NCBI RefSeq assembly: GCF_902809835.1
Contig: NZ_CADDWM010000014.1
Location: forward strand, 434,001 to 498,000
DNA from: Agromyces sp. Marseille-P2726
GTDB lineage: Bacteria > Actinomycetota > Actinomycetes > Actinomycetales > Microbacteriaceae
Length of the DNA stretch: 64,000 nucleotides
Reading direction: 5' to 3'
The position numbers were made by a program, and so were the translations under genes. Shown here one piece after another: positions 1 to 8,804 of this stretch (position 1 is the stretch's first letter; each line of letters starts with the position of its first letter). The notes beneath the pieces were generated by a model, which made no database searches, had not been told where the DNA came from, and saw only the letters and a list, made by a program, of their open reading frames with translations.

Positions 1-295
1 CGCGCACGTCACGCTGCGCGGTGACCGCATGTGGGAGTTCCTCGACCGCCTGCTGTCGCTGGCGCTGCCCCGCATCCGCGACTTCCGCGGGCTGTCGGAC
101 CAGCAGTTCGACGGCAGCGGCAACTACACCTTCGGCCTCGTGGAGCAGTCCGTGTTCCACGAGATCGACCAGGACAAGATCGACCGCGTCCGCGGCATGG
201 ACATCACCGTGGTGACCACCGCCAAAGACGACGACGAGGGCCGTGCGCTGCTGAGGCAGCTGGGCTTCCCGTTCCGGGCGAACGCGAACAACTGA
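1..295 (+). CDS. rplE: 50S ribosomal protein L5, C-terminal part (cut by window edge)
   Basis: L5 binds 5S rRNA and helps form the central protuberance of the large subunit. Only about 97 codons of the roughly 185-residue protein are inside the window, and the reading frame is open from base 2. The visible part has the typical C-terminal blocks [15 protein letters not shown] and EQ.VFHEID, and ends [10 protein letters not shown]. It heads the visible part of the spc operon. In many bacteria rpsN follows directly, but here the next gene is rpsH after a 145-base gap. Confidence 0.95.
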   Translation, partial: AHVTLRGDRMWEFLDRLLSLALPRIRDFRGLSDQQFDGSGNYTFGLVEQSVFHEIDQDKIDRVRGMDITVVTTAKDDDEGRALLRQLGFPFRANANN

Positions 296-440
296 ATCTC
301 CCGATGCCGCTCGGCCCTGCGCTCGTCGAAGGACCTTCGCGGCATCCACCAAGGTCCGGGCATCCGCCCGGGCCCTCCACCACAGGTCATCACTCGTGGA
401 ACGGGTGCTGAAACCTGGTGAACGTTAGGAAACATCCGTC
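296..440 (+). other. rplE-rpsH spacer with GC-rich hairpin, no rpsN
   Basis: This 145-base gap is too short for rpsN (about 186 bases) and contains no zinc-ribbon S14 frame. It holds a 9-bp stem (353-361 with 366-374, loop ATCC, one G-T pair) made of GGTCCGGGC and its complement. There is no T-run, so this may be an attenuator or processing site rather than a true terminator. A short A-rich purine stretch with AGGAAA precedes the rpsH start. Confidence 0.5.
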
Positions 441-839
441 ATGACGATGACCGACCCGGTCGCTGACATGCTGACCCGCCTGCGCAACGCGAACTCGGCG
501 TACCACGACACCGTGTCGATGCCGAACTCGAAGCTCAAGGCGCACATCGCCGAGATCCTCAGGAACGAGGGCTACATCGCCGGTTTCGAGGTCACCGACG
601 CTCGCGTGGGCAAGACGCTCACCCTGCAGCTCAAGTTCGGTCCCAACCGCGAGCGCTCGATCGCGGGCATCAAGCGCGTCTCGAAGCCCGGCCTCCGCGT
701 GTACGCGCGGTCGACCGAGATCCCCAAGGTGCTCGGCGGCCTCGGCGTCGCGATCCTGTCCACTTCCAGCGGTCTGCTCACCGACCGCCAGGCCGAGAAG
801 AAGGGCGTGGGTGGGGAAGTCCTCGCCTACGTGTGGTAG
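441..839 (+). CDS. rpsH: 30S ribosomal protein S8
   Basis: S8 binds helix 21 of 16S rRNA early in small-subunit assembly, and in many bacteria represses the spc operon by binding its mRNA. The 132-residue length is normal. The N-terminus has the family pattern [14 protein letters not shown], and the C-terminus carries the S8 signature around [14 protein letters not shown] and ends [10 protein letters not shown]. The ATG at 441 follows a purine-rich stretch. rplF starts 4 bases after the stop, so the two are co-transcribed. Confidence 0.97.
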   Translation: MTMTDPVADMLTRLRNANSAYHDTVSMPNSKLKAHIAEILRNEGYIAGFEVTDARVGKTLTLQLKFGPNRERSIAGIKRVSKPGLRVYARSTEIPKVLGGLGVAILSTSSGLLTDRQAEKKGVGGEVLAYVW

Positions 840-843
840 TTCC

Positions 844-1380
844 ATGTCACGAATCGGACGACTTCCCATCGACATCCCCGCCGGAGTCGACGTCAATGTC
901 AACGGCTCCGCCGTCGTCGTCAAGGGGCCCAAGGGCGAGCTGTCGCTGACGGTGCCCTCGCCCATCGAGGTGAAGGTCGAAGACGGCCAGGTGCTCGTCA
1001 CCCGTCCCGACGACGAGCGCGACTCGCGTTCGCGTCACGGCCTGACCCGTTCGCTCATCGCCAACCAGATCATCGGCGTCACGCAGGGCTACTCCAAGGC
1101 GCTCGAGATCGTCGGCACCGGGTATCGCGTCGCCCAGCGCGGCTCCTCGGTCGAGTTCGCACTCGGCTTCTCGCACCCCGTGACCGTCGAGCCGCCGGCG
1201 GGCATCACGCTGACCGTCGAGGGCAACAACCGGCTCACGGTCGCCGGCATCGACAAGCAGGCCGTCGGCGAGACCGCCGCCAACATCCGCAAGATCAAGA
1301 GGCCCGAGCCGTACAAGGGCAAGGGCATCCGCTACGCCGGCGAGGTCGTGCGTCGCAAGGCCGGAAAGGCTGGTAAGTAA
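844..1380 (+). CDS. rplF: 50S ribosomal protein L6
   Basis: L6 binds 23S rRNA helix 97 near the factor-binding site. The start is the ATG at 844 giving [15 protein letters not shown], the standard L6 N-terminus; the same frame is open a little upstream but that would add unrelated residues. The product is 178 residues, the family's normal size, and has the C-terminal signature [13 protein letters not shown]. It lies 4 bases after rpsH and 2 bases before rplR. Confidence 0.97.
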   Translation: MSRIGRLPIDIPAGVDVNVNGSAVVVKGPKGELSLTVPSPIEVKVEDGQVLVTRPDDERDSRSRHGLTRSLIANQIIGVTQGYSKALEIVGTGYRVAQRGSSVEFALGFSHPVTVEPPAGITLTVEGNNRLTVAGIDKQAVGETAANIRKIKRPEPYKGKGIRYAGEVVRRKAGKAGK

Positions 1381-1382
1381 TC

Positions 1383-1742
1383 ATGGCCGTGAAGAGCAAG
1401 TCGGCTGCGCGTTCGCGCCGCCACATCCGCCTCCGCAAGAAGATCGTCGGCACCGAGCAGCGTCCCCGGCTCGTGGTGACCCGTTCGACGCGCCACGTCT
1501 TCGTGCAGGTCGTCGACGACAGCAAGGGCCGCACGGTGGCCTCCGCGTCGACCATGGAGGCCGACCTCCGCGCGTTCGACGGCGACAAGACCGCCAAGGC
1601 CCGCAAGGTCGGCGAGCTCGTCGCCGAGCGCGCGAAGCAGGCCGGCATCGAGTCGGTCGTCTTCGACCGCGGTGGCAACAAGTACGCCGGGCGAGTCGCC
1701 GCCATCGCCGATGGCGCCCGAGAGGCGGGGCTGAGCCTGTGA
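1383..1742 (+). CDS. rplR: 50S ribosomal protein L18
   Basis: L18 binds 5S rRNA together with L5. The 119-residue length is typical. The N-terminus is basic ([12 protein letters not shown]), followed by [12 protein letters not shown] and the core that ends in a helical segment with [23 protein letters not shown], the L18 C-terminal signature. The stop overlaps the start of rpsE by four bases (GTGA), which suggests translational coupling. Confidence 0.97.
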   Translation: MAVKSKSAARSRRHIRLRKKIVGTEQRPRLVVTRSTRHVFVQVVDDSKGRTVASASTMEADLRAFDGDKTAKARKVGELVAERAKQAGIESVVFDRGGNKYAGRVAAIADGAREAGLSL

Positions 1743-2440
1743 CTGACAACAAGAAGGAGAACGAGGTGGCTGCAGTGGCAGAGGCACCCGTGGAGACCGC
1801 CGCTTCGAGCGCGCCTCCCCAGAACGAGCCGCGCGAGGCCCGTCGTGGCAGCCGCGACCGTGGCCCGAGCCGCGACCGCGGTGGCCGTGACGCCGAGAAG
1901 AGCCAGTTCCTCGAGCGCGTCGTGACCATCAACCGTGTGTCGAAGGTCGTCAAGGGCGGCCGCCGATTCAGCTTCACGGCGCTCGTCGTCGTGGGCGACG
2001 GCAACGGGCTCGTCGGCGTCGGCTACGGCAAGGCGCGCGAGGTCCCGACCGCCATCTCGAAGGGCGTCGAGGAGGCGAAGAAGAACTTCTTCCGCGTGCC
2101 TCGTGTCGGCGCGACCATCCCGCACCCCGTGCAGGGTGAGGCCGCGGCCGGAGTCGTGCTGCTCCGCCCGGCATCCCCCGGTACCGGCGTCATCGCCGGC
2201 GGCCCGGTTCGTGCGGTGCTCGAGTGCGCCGGCATCCACGACGTGCTGAGCAAGTCGCTCGGCTCGTCGAACACCATCAACATCGTGCGCGCCACGGTCG
2301 AAGCCCTCTCGCAGCTCGAGGAGCCGCGTGCGGTCGCCGCACGTCGTGGTCTCGACTACGACGAGGTCGCCCCGGCCCGTCTGCTGCGCGCCGAGGCCCA
2401 GGCGGCGGATGCCGCAGCGGCAGCGAAGGCAGGTGCCTGA
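1739..2440 (+). CDS. rpsE: 30S ribosomal protein S5 with charged N-terminal extension
   Basis: S5 lies in the small-subunit mRNA entry region and affects decoding accuracy. The GTG start at 1739 overlaps rplR. The product has 233 residues against about 165-200 in the family. The excess is a low-complexity N-terminal extension of about 54 residues: first acidic and Ala-rich, then Arg/Gly/Asp-rich ([12 protein letters not shown]). The S5 core begins near [23 protein letters not shown] and has [12 protein letters not shown] short Ala-rich C-terminal tail follows. The extension is probably disordered. Confidence 0.95.
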   Translation: MTDNKKENEVAAVAEAPVETAASSAPPQNEPREARRGSRDRGPSRDRGGRDAEKSQFLERVVTINRVSKVVKGGRRFSFTALVVVGDGNGLVGVGYGKAREVPTAISKGVEEAKKNFFRVPRVGATIPHPVQGEAAAGVVLLRPASPGTGVIAGGPVRAVLECAGIHDVLSKSLGSSNTINIVRATVEALSQLEEPRAVAARRGLDYDEVAPARLLRAEAQAADAAAAAKAGA

Positions 2441-2625
2441 TGGCCAAGCAGCTCAAGGTGACCCAGATCAAGTCCAAGGTCAGCGAGAAGCAGTACCAGC
2501 GCGACACGCTCCGCAGCCTCGGGCTGAAGCGCATCGGCGACTCGGTCGTTCGCGACGACACCCCGCAGAACCGTGGGTACGTCAAGACCGTCGCCCACCT
2601 CGTGAAGGTTGAGGAGATCGACTAA
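2440..2625 (+). CDS. rpmD: 50S ribosomal protein L30
   Basis: L30 is a small peripheral large-subunit protein. The ATG at 2440 overlaps the rpsE stop by one base (TGATG) and gives a 61-residue product starting [12 protein letters not shown], with the family pattern [15 protein letters not shown]. Its own stop overlaps the rplO start by one base (TAATG). The one-base overlaps on both sides mark tight translational coupling within the spc operon. Confidence 0.97.
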   Translation: MAKQLKVTQIKSKVSEKQYQRDTLRSLGLKRIGDSVVRDDTPQNRGYVKTVAHLVKVEEID

Positions 2626-3293
2626 TGGCTGAGAACGAGAAGAAGGCGGCTGAGGCCGCGGAGCCCGAGAAGGCTCCGAAGAAGGCTGCCGCGAAGCCGG
2701 CCGCCGAGAAGGCGGAGAAGGCTCCCGCGAAGAAGGCTCCGGCGAAGAAGGCCCCTGCCAAGGCTTCGGCGCCCACGGCCGACGACGCGAAGGCCGAGAA
2801 GGCCCCCGCCAAGCGGGCACCGGCGAAGAAGGCCGAGCAGGATGTCGCCAAGCGCGAGCCTGTGCTGAAGGTGCACCACCTTCGTCCGGCGCCCGGCGCC
2901 AAGAAGGACAAGACCCGCGTCGGACGCGGTGAGGGTTCGAAGGGCAAGACCGCCGGTCGCGGCACGAAGGGCTCGAAGGCCCGCAACACGATCCGTCCCG
3001 GTTTCGAGGGTGGCCAGCTTCCGTACCACATGCGTGCACCCAAGCTGCGCGGCTTCAAGAACCCGTTCCGGGTCGAGTACCAGGTGGTCAACCTGGGCAA
3101 GCTGGCCGAGCTCTATCCGCAGGGTGGCGACGTCACCGTCGCCGACCTCGTCGAGAAGGGTGCCGTGCGCAAGAACGAGCGCGTCAAGGTGCTCGGCGAC
3201 GGGGACATCCAGGTGAAGCTCAACGTCGCGGTCGACAAGGTCTCGGGTTCCGCCGAGCAGAAGATCGTCGCCGCCGGCGGCTCGGTCAAGTAG
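2625..3293 (+). CDS. rplO: 50S ribosomal protein L15 with Lys/Ala/Pro-rich N-terminal tail
   Basis: L15 is a late-assembly large-subunit protein. Here it has 222 residues, against about 145-150 usually. Residues 1 to about 78 form a low-complexity tail rich in Ala, Lys, Glu and Pro, with repeats such as [15 protein letters not shown], resembling histone H1-type tails. The L15 body starts at [12 protein letters not shown] (residue 80) and contains [18 protein letters not shown]. The ATG at 2625 overlaps the rpmD stop and no good ribosome site precedes residue 80, so the long form is preferred. L15 is the last ribosomal gene before the secY promoter region. Confidence 0.94.
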   Translation: MAENEKKAAEAAEPEKAPKKAAAKPAAEKAEKAPAKKAPAKKAPAKASAPTADDAKAEKAPAKRAPAKKAEQDVAKREPVLKVHHLRPAPGAKKDKTRVGRGEGSKGKTAGRGTKGSKARNTIRPGFEGGQLPYHMRAPKLRGFKNPFRVEYQVVNLGKLAELYPQGGDVTVADLVEKGAVRKNERVKVLGDGDIQVKLNVAVDKVSGSAEQKIVAAGGSVK

Positions 3294-3309
3294 GCCGGAA
3301 GCCCACCGC

Positions 3310-3364
3310 TTGTACGAGCCTGTCGGGACCTCGCGTATGATTCACGGGGGTCCCGACAGGCTCG
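3310..3364 (+). promoter_or_regulatory. rplO-secY spacer: 16-bp inverted repeat, possible terminator or promoter
   Basis: A perfect inverted repeat (3315-3330 with 3349-3364, half-sequence CGAGCCTGTCGGGACC) encloses an 18-base loop. The loop contains TATGAT (3336-3341), a good -10 hexamer, preceded by TTGTAC (3310-3315) with a rather long 20-base spacer. It may therefore act as a terminator after rplO, a promoter for secY-adk-map, or both. There is no T-run. Confidence 0.45.
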
Positions 3365-3426
3365 AGCCGCATACGGACTGAGTCGAAGCAGCACGACCCG
3401 CTCCCACAGGAGCCACAGGAGGACGA

Positions 3427-4746
3427 GTGTTCAACGCCATCGGGCGGATCTTCCGCACCCCCGATCTTCGCCGCAAGATCGGTTTCACGCTGGGTATCGT
3501 GGCCCTGTTCCGGCTGGGATCATTCATTCCGGCGCCGTTCGTCGATTTCGCCAACGTGCAGACGTGCCTCGCGGCGAGCCAGAGCGCAACCGGCCTCTAC
3601 CAGCTCGTGAACCTGTTCTCGGGCGGCGCGCTGCTCCAGCTCTCGATCTTCGCCCTCGGCATCATGCCCTACATCACGGCGTCGATCATCGTGCAGCTGC
3701 TTCGCGTCGTGATCCCGCACTTCGAGGCCCTCTACAAAGAGGGCCAGGCCGGACAGAGCCAGCTCACGCAGTACACGCGCTACCTCACCATCGCGCTCGG
3801 CGTGCTGCAGTCGACGACGCTCATCACGGTCGCCCGGTCGGGCGCGCTCTTCCCGTCGGCCGACCCCGCGTGCTCCCAGCTCATCTCGAACGACGCCTGG
3901 TACGCCATCCTCCTCATGGTCGTCACCATGACCGCGGGAACCGGTGTCATCATGTGGATGGGCGAGCTCATCACCGAGCGCGGCATCGGCAATGGCATGT
4001 CCCTGCTCATCTTCACGTCCATCGCGGCGACCTTCCCCGGGTCGCTCTGGGCGATCGGCCTGGCCCGCGGCTGGGACATCCTCGCGATCGTCGTCGCCAT
4101 CGGCCTCCTCATCGTGCTCGCGGTGGTCTTCGTCGAGCAGTCGCAGCGGCGCATCCCGGTGCAGTACGCCAAGCGAATGGTCGGGCGGCGCACCTACGGC
4201 GGGAACAACACCTACATCCCGATCAAGGTCAACATGGCCGGCGTGATCCCGGTGATCTTCGCCTCTTCCCTGCTCTATCTGCCCGCGCTCATCGCGCAGT
4301 TCAACCAGCCGGCCGCCGGTGAGGAGCCGCAGCCGTGGGTCGTGTGGGTCACCAACAACCTCACGCAGGGCGACAGCCCGCTCTACGGGCTGCTGTACTT
4401 CCTGCTCATCGTGGGCTTCACCTACTTCTACGTCGCGATCACCTTCAACCCCGACGAGGTGTCCGAGAACATGAAGAAGTACGGCGGGTTCATCCCCGGC
4501 ATCCGAGCCGGCCGCCCCACGGCCGAGTACCTCGACTACGTGCTGACCAGGGTCACGCTGCCCGGCTCGCTCTACCTCGGCCTCGTCGCGCTGATCCCGC
4601 TGATCGCCTTCGTGTGGGTCGGCGCCGACCAGAACTTCCCGTTCGGCGGCGCCTCGATCCTCATCATCGTGGGCGTCGGCCTCGAGACGGTCAAGCAGAT
4701 CGACGCACAGCTCCAGCAGCGACACTACGAAGGCCTGCTCCGATGA
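3427..4746 (+). CDS. secY: Protein translocase subunit SecY
   Basis: SecY is the pore subunit of the Sec translocon in the plasma membrane, working with SecE, SecG and SecA. The GTG at 3427 has a strong AGGAGG (3417-3422). The 439 residues give about ten hydrophobic segments, starting with MFNAIGRIFRTPDLRRKI. The cytoplasmic loop signatures GMSLLIF and GGFIPGIRAGRPTAEYL are present. Its stop overlaps the adk start by four bases (ATGA), so secY, adk and map form one operon. Confidence 0.97.
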   Translation: MFNAIGRIFRTPDLRRKIGFTLGIVALFRLGSFIPAPFVDFANVQTCLAASQSATGLYQLVNLFSGGALLQLSIFALGIMPYITASIIVQLLRVVIPHFEALYKEGQAGQSQLTQYTRYLTIALGVLQSTTLITVARSGALFPSADPACSQLISNDAWYAILLMVVTMTAGTGVIMWMGELITERGIGNGMSLLIFTSIAATFPGSLWAIGLARGWDILAIVVAIGLLIVLAVVFVEQSQRRIPVQYAKRMVGRRTYGGNNTYIPIKVNMAGVIPVIFASSLLYLPALIAQFNQPAAGEEPQPWVVWVTNNLTQGDSPLYGLLYFLLIVGFTYFYVAITFNPDEVSENMKKYGGFIPGIRAGRPTAEYLDYVLTRVTLPGSLYLGLVALIPLIAFVWVGADQNFPFGGASILIIVGVGLETVKQIDAQLQQRHYEGLLR

Positions 4747-5393
4747 CGCACGGTGAGCCGCAGGGCGACGCCCGCTCCGCCCGGTTCCTCATCGTCGGGC
4801 CACAGGGCTCCGGCAAGGGCACCCAGGGTGTGCTCGTCGCCGAGGCGTTCGGCGTGCCGCAGATCGCCACGGGCGACATCTTCCGTGCGAACGTTGCCGG
4901 CGGCACCGAGCTCGGCAAGCGGGTCCAGGCGATCATCGAGTCGGGTGAGCTCGTGTCCGATGAGCTCACCAGTGAGCTCGTGCGCGACCGGTTGAGCCAG
5001 CCCGATGCCGCGGATGGCTTCCTCCTCGATGGATACCCGCGCAATCGCGGCCAGGCCGACGACCTCGACGCGTTCCTCTCGCGCCGCGGGGAGTCGCTCG
5101 ACGCCGTGATCGAGCTGAACGTCCCGCGCGAGGTCAGCATCGAGCGCCTGCGTCAGCGGGCCATCGAGCAGGGCCGCACGGATGACACCGAAGAGGTCAT
5201 CTCCAACCGCCTCGCGATCTACGAGCGCGAGACGGCACCGATCCTCGACCTCTACCGGACGTCGGGCCTCGTGGTCGAGATCGACGGCGTCGGAACGCTC
5301 GACGAGGTCACCGAACGCATCTTCGTCGCGCTCGCAGCACGTGGCCTGCGTCCACGCGAGCACGACAACGGCGACAACGGCGCTGCAGCCTGA
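4743..5393 (+). CDS. adk: Adenylate kinase (short-LID type)
   Basis: Adenylate kinase interconverts ATP + AMP and 2 ADP in the cytosol. The ATG at 4743 overlaps the secY stop; the same frame is open far upstream inside secY, but that part is a shadow. The product has 216 residues with a P-loop GPQGSGKGTQ near residues 18-27, the AMP-binding TGDIFR and DGYPRN motifs, and a short LID without a zinc-binding cysteine cluster, as usual in actinobacteria. A 10-residue N-terminal lead and an acidic Gly/Asn tail are unusual but minor. Confidence 0.96.
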   Translation: MTHGEPQGDARSARFLIVGPQGSGKGTQGVLVAEAFGVPQIATGDIFRANVAGGTELGKRVQAIIESGELVSDELTSELVRDRLSQPDAADGFLLDGYPRNRGQADDLDAFLSRRGESLDAVIELNVPREVSIERLRQRAIEQGRTDDTEEVISNRLAIYERETAPILDLYRTSGLVVEIDGVGTLDEVTERIFVALAARGLRPREHDNGDNGAAA

Positions 5394-5400
5394 CGCCCGC

Positions 5401-6237
5401 GTGTTCCGTCGGTCCCTCTACAAGACCCCGGCCGAGCTTCGCTCGATGCGCGCCGCCGGGGCCGCGACGGCGGCGGCGCTCGCCGAGGCCCGCCGGCTGG
5501 TCGCCCCCGGGGTGACGCCGCTGGAGCTCGATGCCGCTGCCGAACGCGTCATCCGCAACCTCGGCGGACAGCCGAACTTCCAGCTCGTCCCGGGGTATCG
5601 GAATACGTTGTGCGTCTCCGTCGACGACGACGTCGTGCACGGCATCCCGGGCGACCGGGCGTTCCGCCCGGGCGACATCGTCTCGGTCGACGGTGGGGCC
5701 GAGGTCGGCGGGTGGAACGGTGACGCGGCGTTCACCGTCGTCCTCCCCGATCCCGATCGGCCCGGCGTCGTCCTCGCGCGGGAGGCGCTGTCGAACGTCA
5801 CCGAGCAGGCCCTCTGGCACGGGATCGCGGCCCTCGCCGGTGCGCGGCACCTGAACGAGGTCGGTGCCGCCATCGAGGACTTCGTCGAAGCCCACGGCGA
5901 CACGACGACGTACGGCATCCTCACCGACTACGTCGGGCACGGCATCGGACGCAGCATGCACGAGGAGCCGCCCGTGTTCAACTTCCGGGTCGACCGGAAG
6001 GGGCCGGCCGTGCGCCCCGGCCTCGTCGTCGCCATCGAGCCGATGATCGTCGCGGGCTCGATCGACACCTTCGTGCGCGACGACGACTGGACGGTCACCA
6101 CCGCCGACGGCGCCGACGCGGCCCACTGGGAGCACTCCGTCGCGGTGCACGACGACGGCATCTGGGTGCTGACGGCCGAGGACGGCGGGGCCGCAGGGCT
6201 GGAGCCCCTGGGCGTGGTACCGGTGCCGATTCCCTGA
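5401..6237 (+). CDS. map: Methionine aminopeptidase, type I
   Basis: This enzyme removes the N-terminal methionine from nascent proteins. The GTG at 5401 begins MFRRSLYKTPAEL, seven bases after adk; the frame is open upstream but only as an adk shadow. The 278 residues carry the dinuclear-metal ligands Asp97, Asp108, His180, Glu213 and Glu244, plus substrate-contacting His80 and His187. It is the last gene of the secY-adk-map operon. In most actinobacteria infA comes next, but here a mannitol PTS cluster intervenes, and the first gene of that cluster converges on map. Confidence 0.95.
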   Translation: MFRRSLYKTPAELRSMRAAGAATAAALAEARRLVAPGVTPLELDAAAERVIRNLGGQPNFQLVPGYRNTLCVSVDDDVVHGIPGDRAFRPGDIVSVDGGAEVGGWNGDAAFTVVLPDPDRPGVVLAREALSNVTEQALWHGIAALAGARHLNEVGAAIEDFVEAHGDTTTYGILTDYVGHGIGRSMHEEPPVFNFRVDRKGPAVRPGLVVAIEPMIVAGSIDTFVRDDDWTVTTADGADAAHWEHSVAVHDDGIWVLTAEDGGAAGLEPLGVVPVPIP

Positions 6238-6282
6238 TCCTTCCCCGATCCCTCCGCCGCGACCCACCGGCTCGCGCCACGC

Positions 6283-8181
6283 TCACGTTGCGTGCGGCTC
6301 CATGAGGCGAGCGAGCTCCGCGAGAAGACCCGGGTAGTCCGTTGCCCCATCTACGAGTCGCTGCACGTTCTCGCGCTCCGAGAACGTCTCGACGAACTGG
6401 TCGAAGATCTCCTGGAACTCGCCGCGCCCGCTCTCGGCGAAGGCGATGAGCGCCACGACGTTCACCGGGGAGCCACCCCAGTCGATGGGCACCTCGTCGA
6501 CGGCGATCGCGATCGCGGTGCGCCGTGCCGTCATCGTCATGGCATGCGGCACCGCGAGGTATTCGGTGAAGGCGGTCGACGAGAGCCGCTCTCGTTCGAG
6601 GGCGCCGTCGACGTAGGTGCGATCGATGACGCCCGCGGCGATCATCCGGTCGCCCAGCATCCGGATCGCCGCATCCCGATCGAGCCCGCGAAGGCCCCGG
6701 ACGAACAGCTCGGGAGCGATGTACCCGGCGAGGGAGGTCGCGAGCCGCGCCCGCCGTCGCGCCCGCCGCACGTTCTCGACCTCGACGCGGATGCGCTCGA
6801 GGTCGGCCTCCGACGGAAACGGCGGGACGACGATGAGCCGGCCGACGGGTGACGACGGCGGCACGACCGCGACCACGACGTCGACGTCGTGGGCGTCGGT
6901 TCCGTCGCCGTGCTCGATCACCACGACCTCGTCGTCGACCGCCGACCGGACCCGCGCGGCGAAGGTCGTGTGGACGTCGTGGTAGGCCGGCACCGAGACG
7001 GCCAGGCGCACGACCTCACCGCGTGAGCGTCGCCTGTCGAGGAACGCGCCAACGTGCATCGCGATGTACGCGATCTCGTCGTCGTTCATGCCGATGTCCT
7101 CGGTGCGCGCGAGTTCGCCGGCGATGTAGACCGCCAGCTCGTAGATGAGGGGGTAGGCCGCCTTGATCGAGCTCGTGAGCGGATTCCGCGAGAAGCTCGA
7201 CTCGCTCGCCCGGGCCACCAGGTTGTCGACATGGAGGGCGAGCCGATCGATGAAGTCGTCGTCGTCGAGGTCGATGAGGTACGCGGATGACGCGCTCGCC
7301 ACGATCCGGCGCACGAGCGGCGCACTCGGCGAGGCCGTGCCGCCGGCGGCATCCGACTCGGCCGCGTCGCGAGTGCGGGTCGCGGCGCGCGTCTCGAGGA
7401 GCCGAGTGAGGTGCGCGAGATCGGCGGATGCGATCGCGGTGCCGAAGTGCTCGGCCACGAGCCGCGCGAGGAGCTCGGCGAGCGGGCCGCGATCGGGCTC
7501 GGGCGCCGCCGCCGGAGCCGGCATCGTCGGCCCGAGCGGATGGTCGGCCGACACGCGGTCGAGTGCGATCGCGATGTGCAGGAGCACGTCGTTGAGCCCG
7601 TACTCGTTCGGGGCGTAGCCGGTTTCGGCGAGTCCGGCGACGAGGGCCTCGCGGAAGCCGTCGACCCGGGGGAACGCGTCGCGAAGGGTGTCGATCTCGA
7701 CCATCCCACGCGAGGACTCCTCGCGGAACAGTGCGCCGAGGAGCCGCCGACGCGCCGTCTCGGGACCCCGCAGCGTGACGCGGGAGCCATGCCGGGTGAG
7801 TGCCAATCCGGTGCCCTGCAGGCGCTCGCGTACGCGGGTGAGGTCGGCCTCGAAGGTCGAGTCGCTCACGTGGAGTGCCTCGGCCTCCTCGTGCACGTCG
7901 AGCCCCTCTTCGGCGTCGATGAGCGACCGGATGATGCGGACGGTCCGTGCGGCAGGCGAGGTCGACCGACGCGGCGACGCTCGGCGCGCCGCCCACGCGG
8001 CACGATCGAGACGGTAGCCGTTCGGTCCGGACTCGATGATCGTGCCATCGGCATTCGCCCGGGTCGCGTAGTTGCGGATCGTGCGCGGGGTCACTCCGAG
8101 TCGGGCTGCGAGTTCCGACGCGGTGGTCCACCCGTCGCCGCGCGCGAGCGATTCGACGAGTCGCTCCCACTTCTCGGTCAT
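6283..8181 (-). CDS. mtlR: MtlR-type PRD transcription activator (HTH-PRD-PRD-EIIB-EIIA)
   Basis: This is a PTS-controlled activator expected to regulate the divergent mannitol genes. The start chosen is MTEKWERLVESL at 8181; upstream codons in the same frame look non-coding. In 632 residues I see a DeoR-type helix-turn-helix (about 15-60), a second winged segment (85-140), PRD1 (about 160-265, His202), PRD2 (about 290-390, His317 and His376), a degenerate EIIB-like fold (about 393-470) and an EIIA domain (505-630) with His546 in VPHAM. The EIIB-like part has no cysteine, although the family normally phosphorylates one there; the whole protein appears Cys-free. It lies convergent to map. Confidence 0.88.
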   Translation of the reverse strand: MTEKWERLVESLARGDGWTTASELAARLGVTPRTIRNYATRANADGTIIESGPNGYRLDRAAWAARRASPRRSTSPAARTVRIIRSLIDAEEGLDVHEEAEALHVSDSTFEADLTRVRERLQGTGLALTRHGSRVTLRGPETARRRLLGALFREESSRGMVEIDTLRDAFPRVDGFREALVAGLAETGYAPNEYGLNDVLLHIAIALDRVSADHPLGPTMPAPAAAPEPDRGPLAELLARLVAEHFGTAIASADLAHLTRLLETRAATRTRDAAESDAAGGTASPSAPLVRRIVASASSAYLIDLDDDDFIDRLALHVDNLVARASESSFSRNPLTSSIKAAYPLIYELAVYIAGELARTEDIGMNDDEIAYIAMHVGAFLDRRRSRGEVVRLAVSVPAYHDVHTTFAARVRSAVDDEVVVIEHGDGTDAHDVDVVVAVVPPSSPVGRLIVVPPFPSEADLERIRVEVENVRRARRRARLATSLAGYIAPELFVRGLRGLDRDAAIRMLGDRMIAAGVIDRTYVDGALERERLSSTAFTEYLAVPHAMTMTARRTAIAIAVDEVPIDWGGSPVNVVALIAFAESGRGEFQEIFDQFVETFSERENVQRLVDGATDYPGLLAELARLMEPHAT

Positions 8182-8398
8182 GCAGCTCCAGCTCTCGCGG
8201 CGCCACGCGACGCCGTGCGGTCGCAGCCCAGTCAACCATCGGTGGACGCCGGGATGATCGCGCGGGCGCGTTTCCGGGGGTGCGGAACGGATTCGGGTGG
8301 AGCCGGAGCGCACGGGACCAGCAGAATCGACTCGAACGCGGCGGGGGCCGCGGTCGGACGATCGATGAAGACCGGGCGACGCCCGCCGAGGAGGAATC
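8182..8398. promoter_or_regulatory. mtlR / EIIB divergent intergenic region
   Basis: This 217-base spacer separates the divergent mtlR and EIIB genes and should hold both promoters and the MtlR operator. I found no convincing -35/-10 pair; CAGAAT (about 8321-8326) is the only hexamer resembling a -10. A good ribosome site, GAGGAGGAA (8388-8396), precedes the EIIB gene. Confidence 0.4.
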
Positions 8399-8713
8399 GT
8401 GGTGCGCATCATCGTGGTCTGCGGTGCGGGCGCGTCGAGCACGTTCGTCGCCCACCGCATCCGCCGCGCCGCGTCACTTCGAGGCGTCGACGTCCGCGCC
8501 ACCGCGACGAGCGAGGCGGGGCTCGAGCGGGCGCTCGCCGATGCCGACGTGCTCCTCGTCGGTGCCCACCTGAATGATCGGCTCGACGGTCTGCGCGAGC
8601 AGGCTGCTGCGGCATCCGTGCCGGTCGCGATACTGAGCGAATCGGCCGCCTCGGCCGGCGACGGCGAGGAGGCCCTCGACATCGCCCTCGGGTTCGCGGG
8701 AGCGGTGTCATGA
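8399..8713 (+). CDS. Small stand-alone PTS EIIB protein (lactose/cellobiose-like fold)
   Basis: This 104-residue cytosolic protein begins MVRIIVVCGAGASSTF. Cys8 lies in the P-loop-like position where EIIB proteins carry the phosphoryl group. The rest has the alternating beta/alpha pattern of the GatB/CelB-type EIIB fold (ADVLLVGAHLNDRL, VPVAILSES). No partner EIIC or EIIA of the same family is next to it; the mannitol transporter downstream has its own EIIB. A GTG pair at 8399/8402 follows GAGGAGGAA. It is the first gene after the divergent mtlR, so a phosphorelay role toward MtlR, whose own EIIB-like domain lacks cysteine, is an attractive inference. Confidence 0.75.
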   Translation: MVRIIVVCGAGASSTFVAHRIRRAASLRGVDVRATATSEAGLERALADADVLLVGAHLNDRLDGLREQAAAASVPVAILSESAASAGDGEEALDIALGFAGAVS

Positions 8714-8804
8714 GCCCGAACGCGCCGCGTGCCGCCCGATCGACGGGTGAGCCGGTGGGCTACGGTGAACTCGGGAACGGAAGCCAGCGACGGGAACCGG
8801 AATC

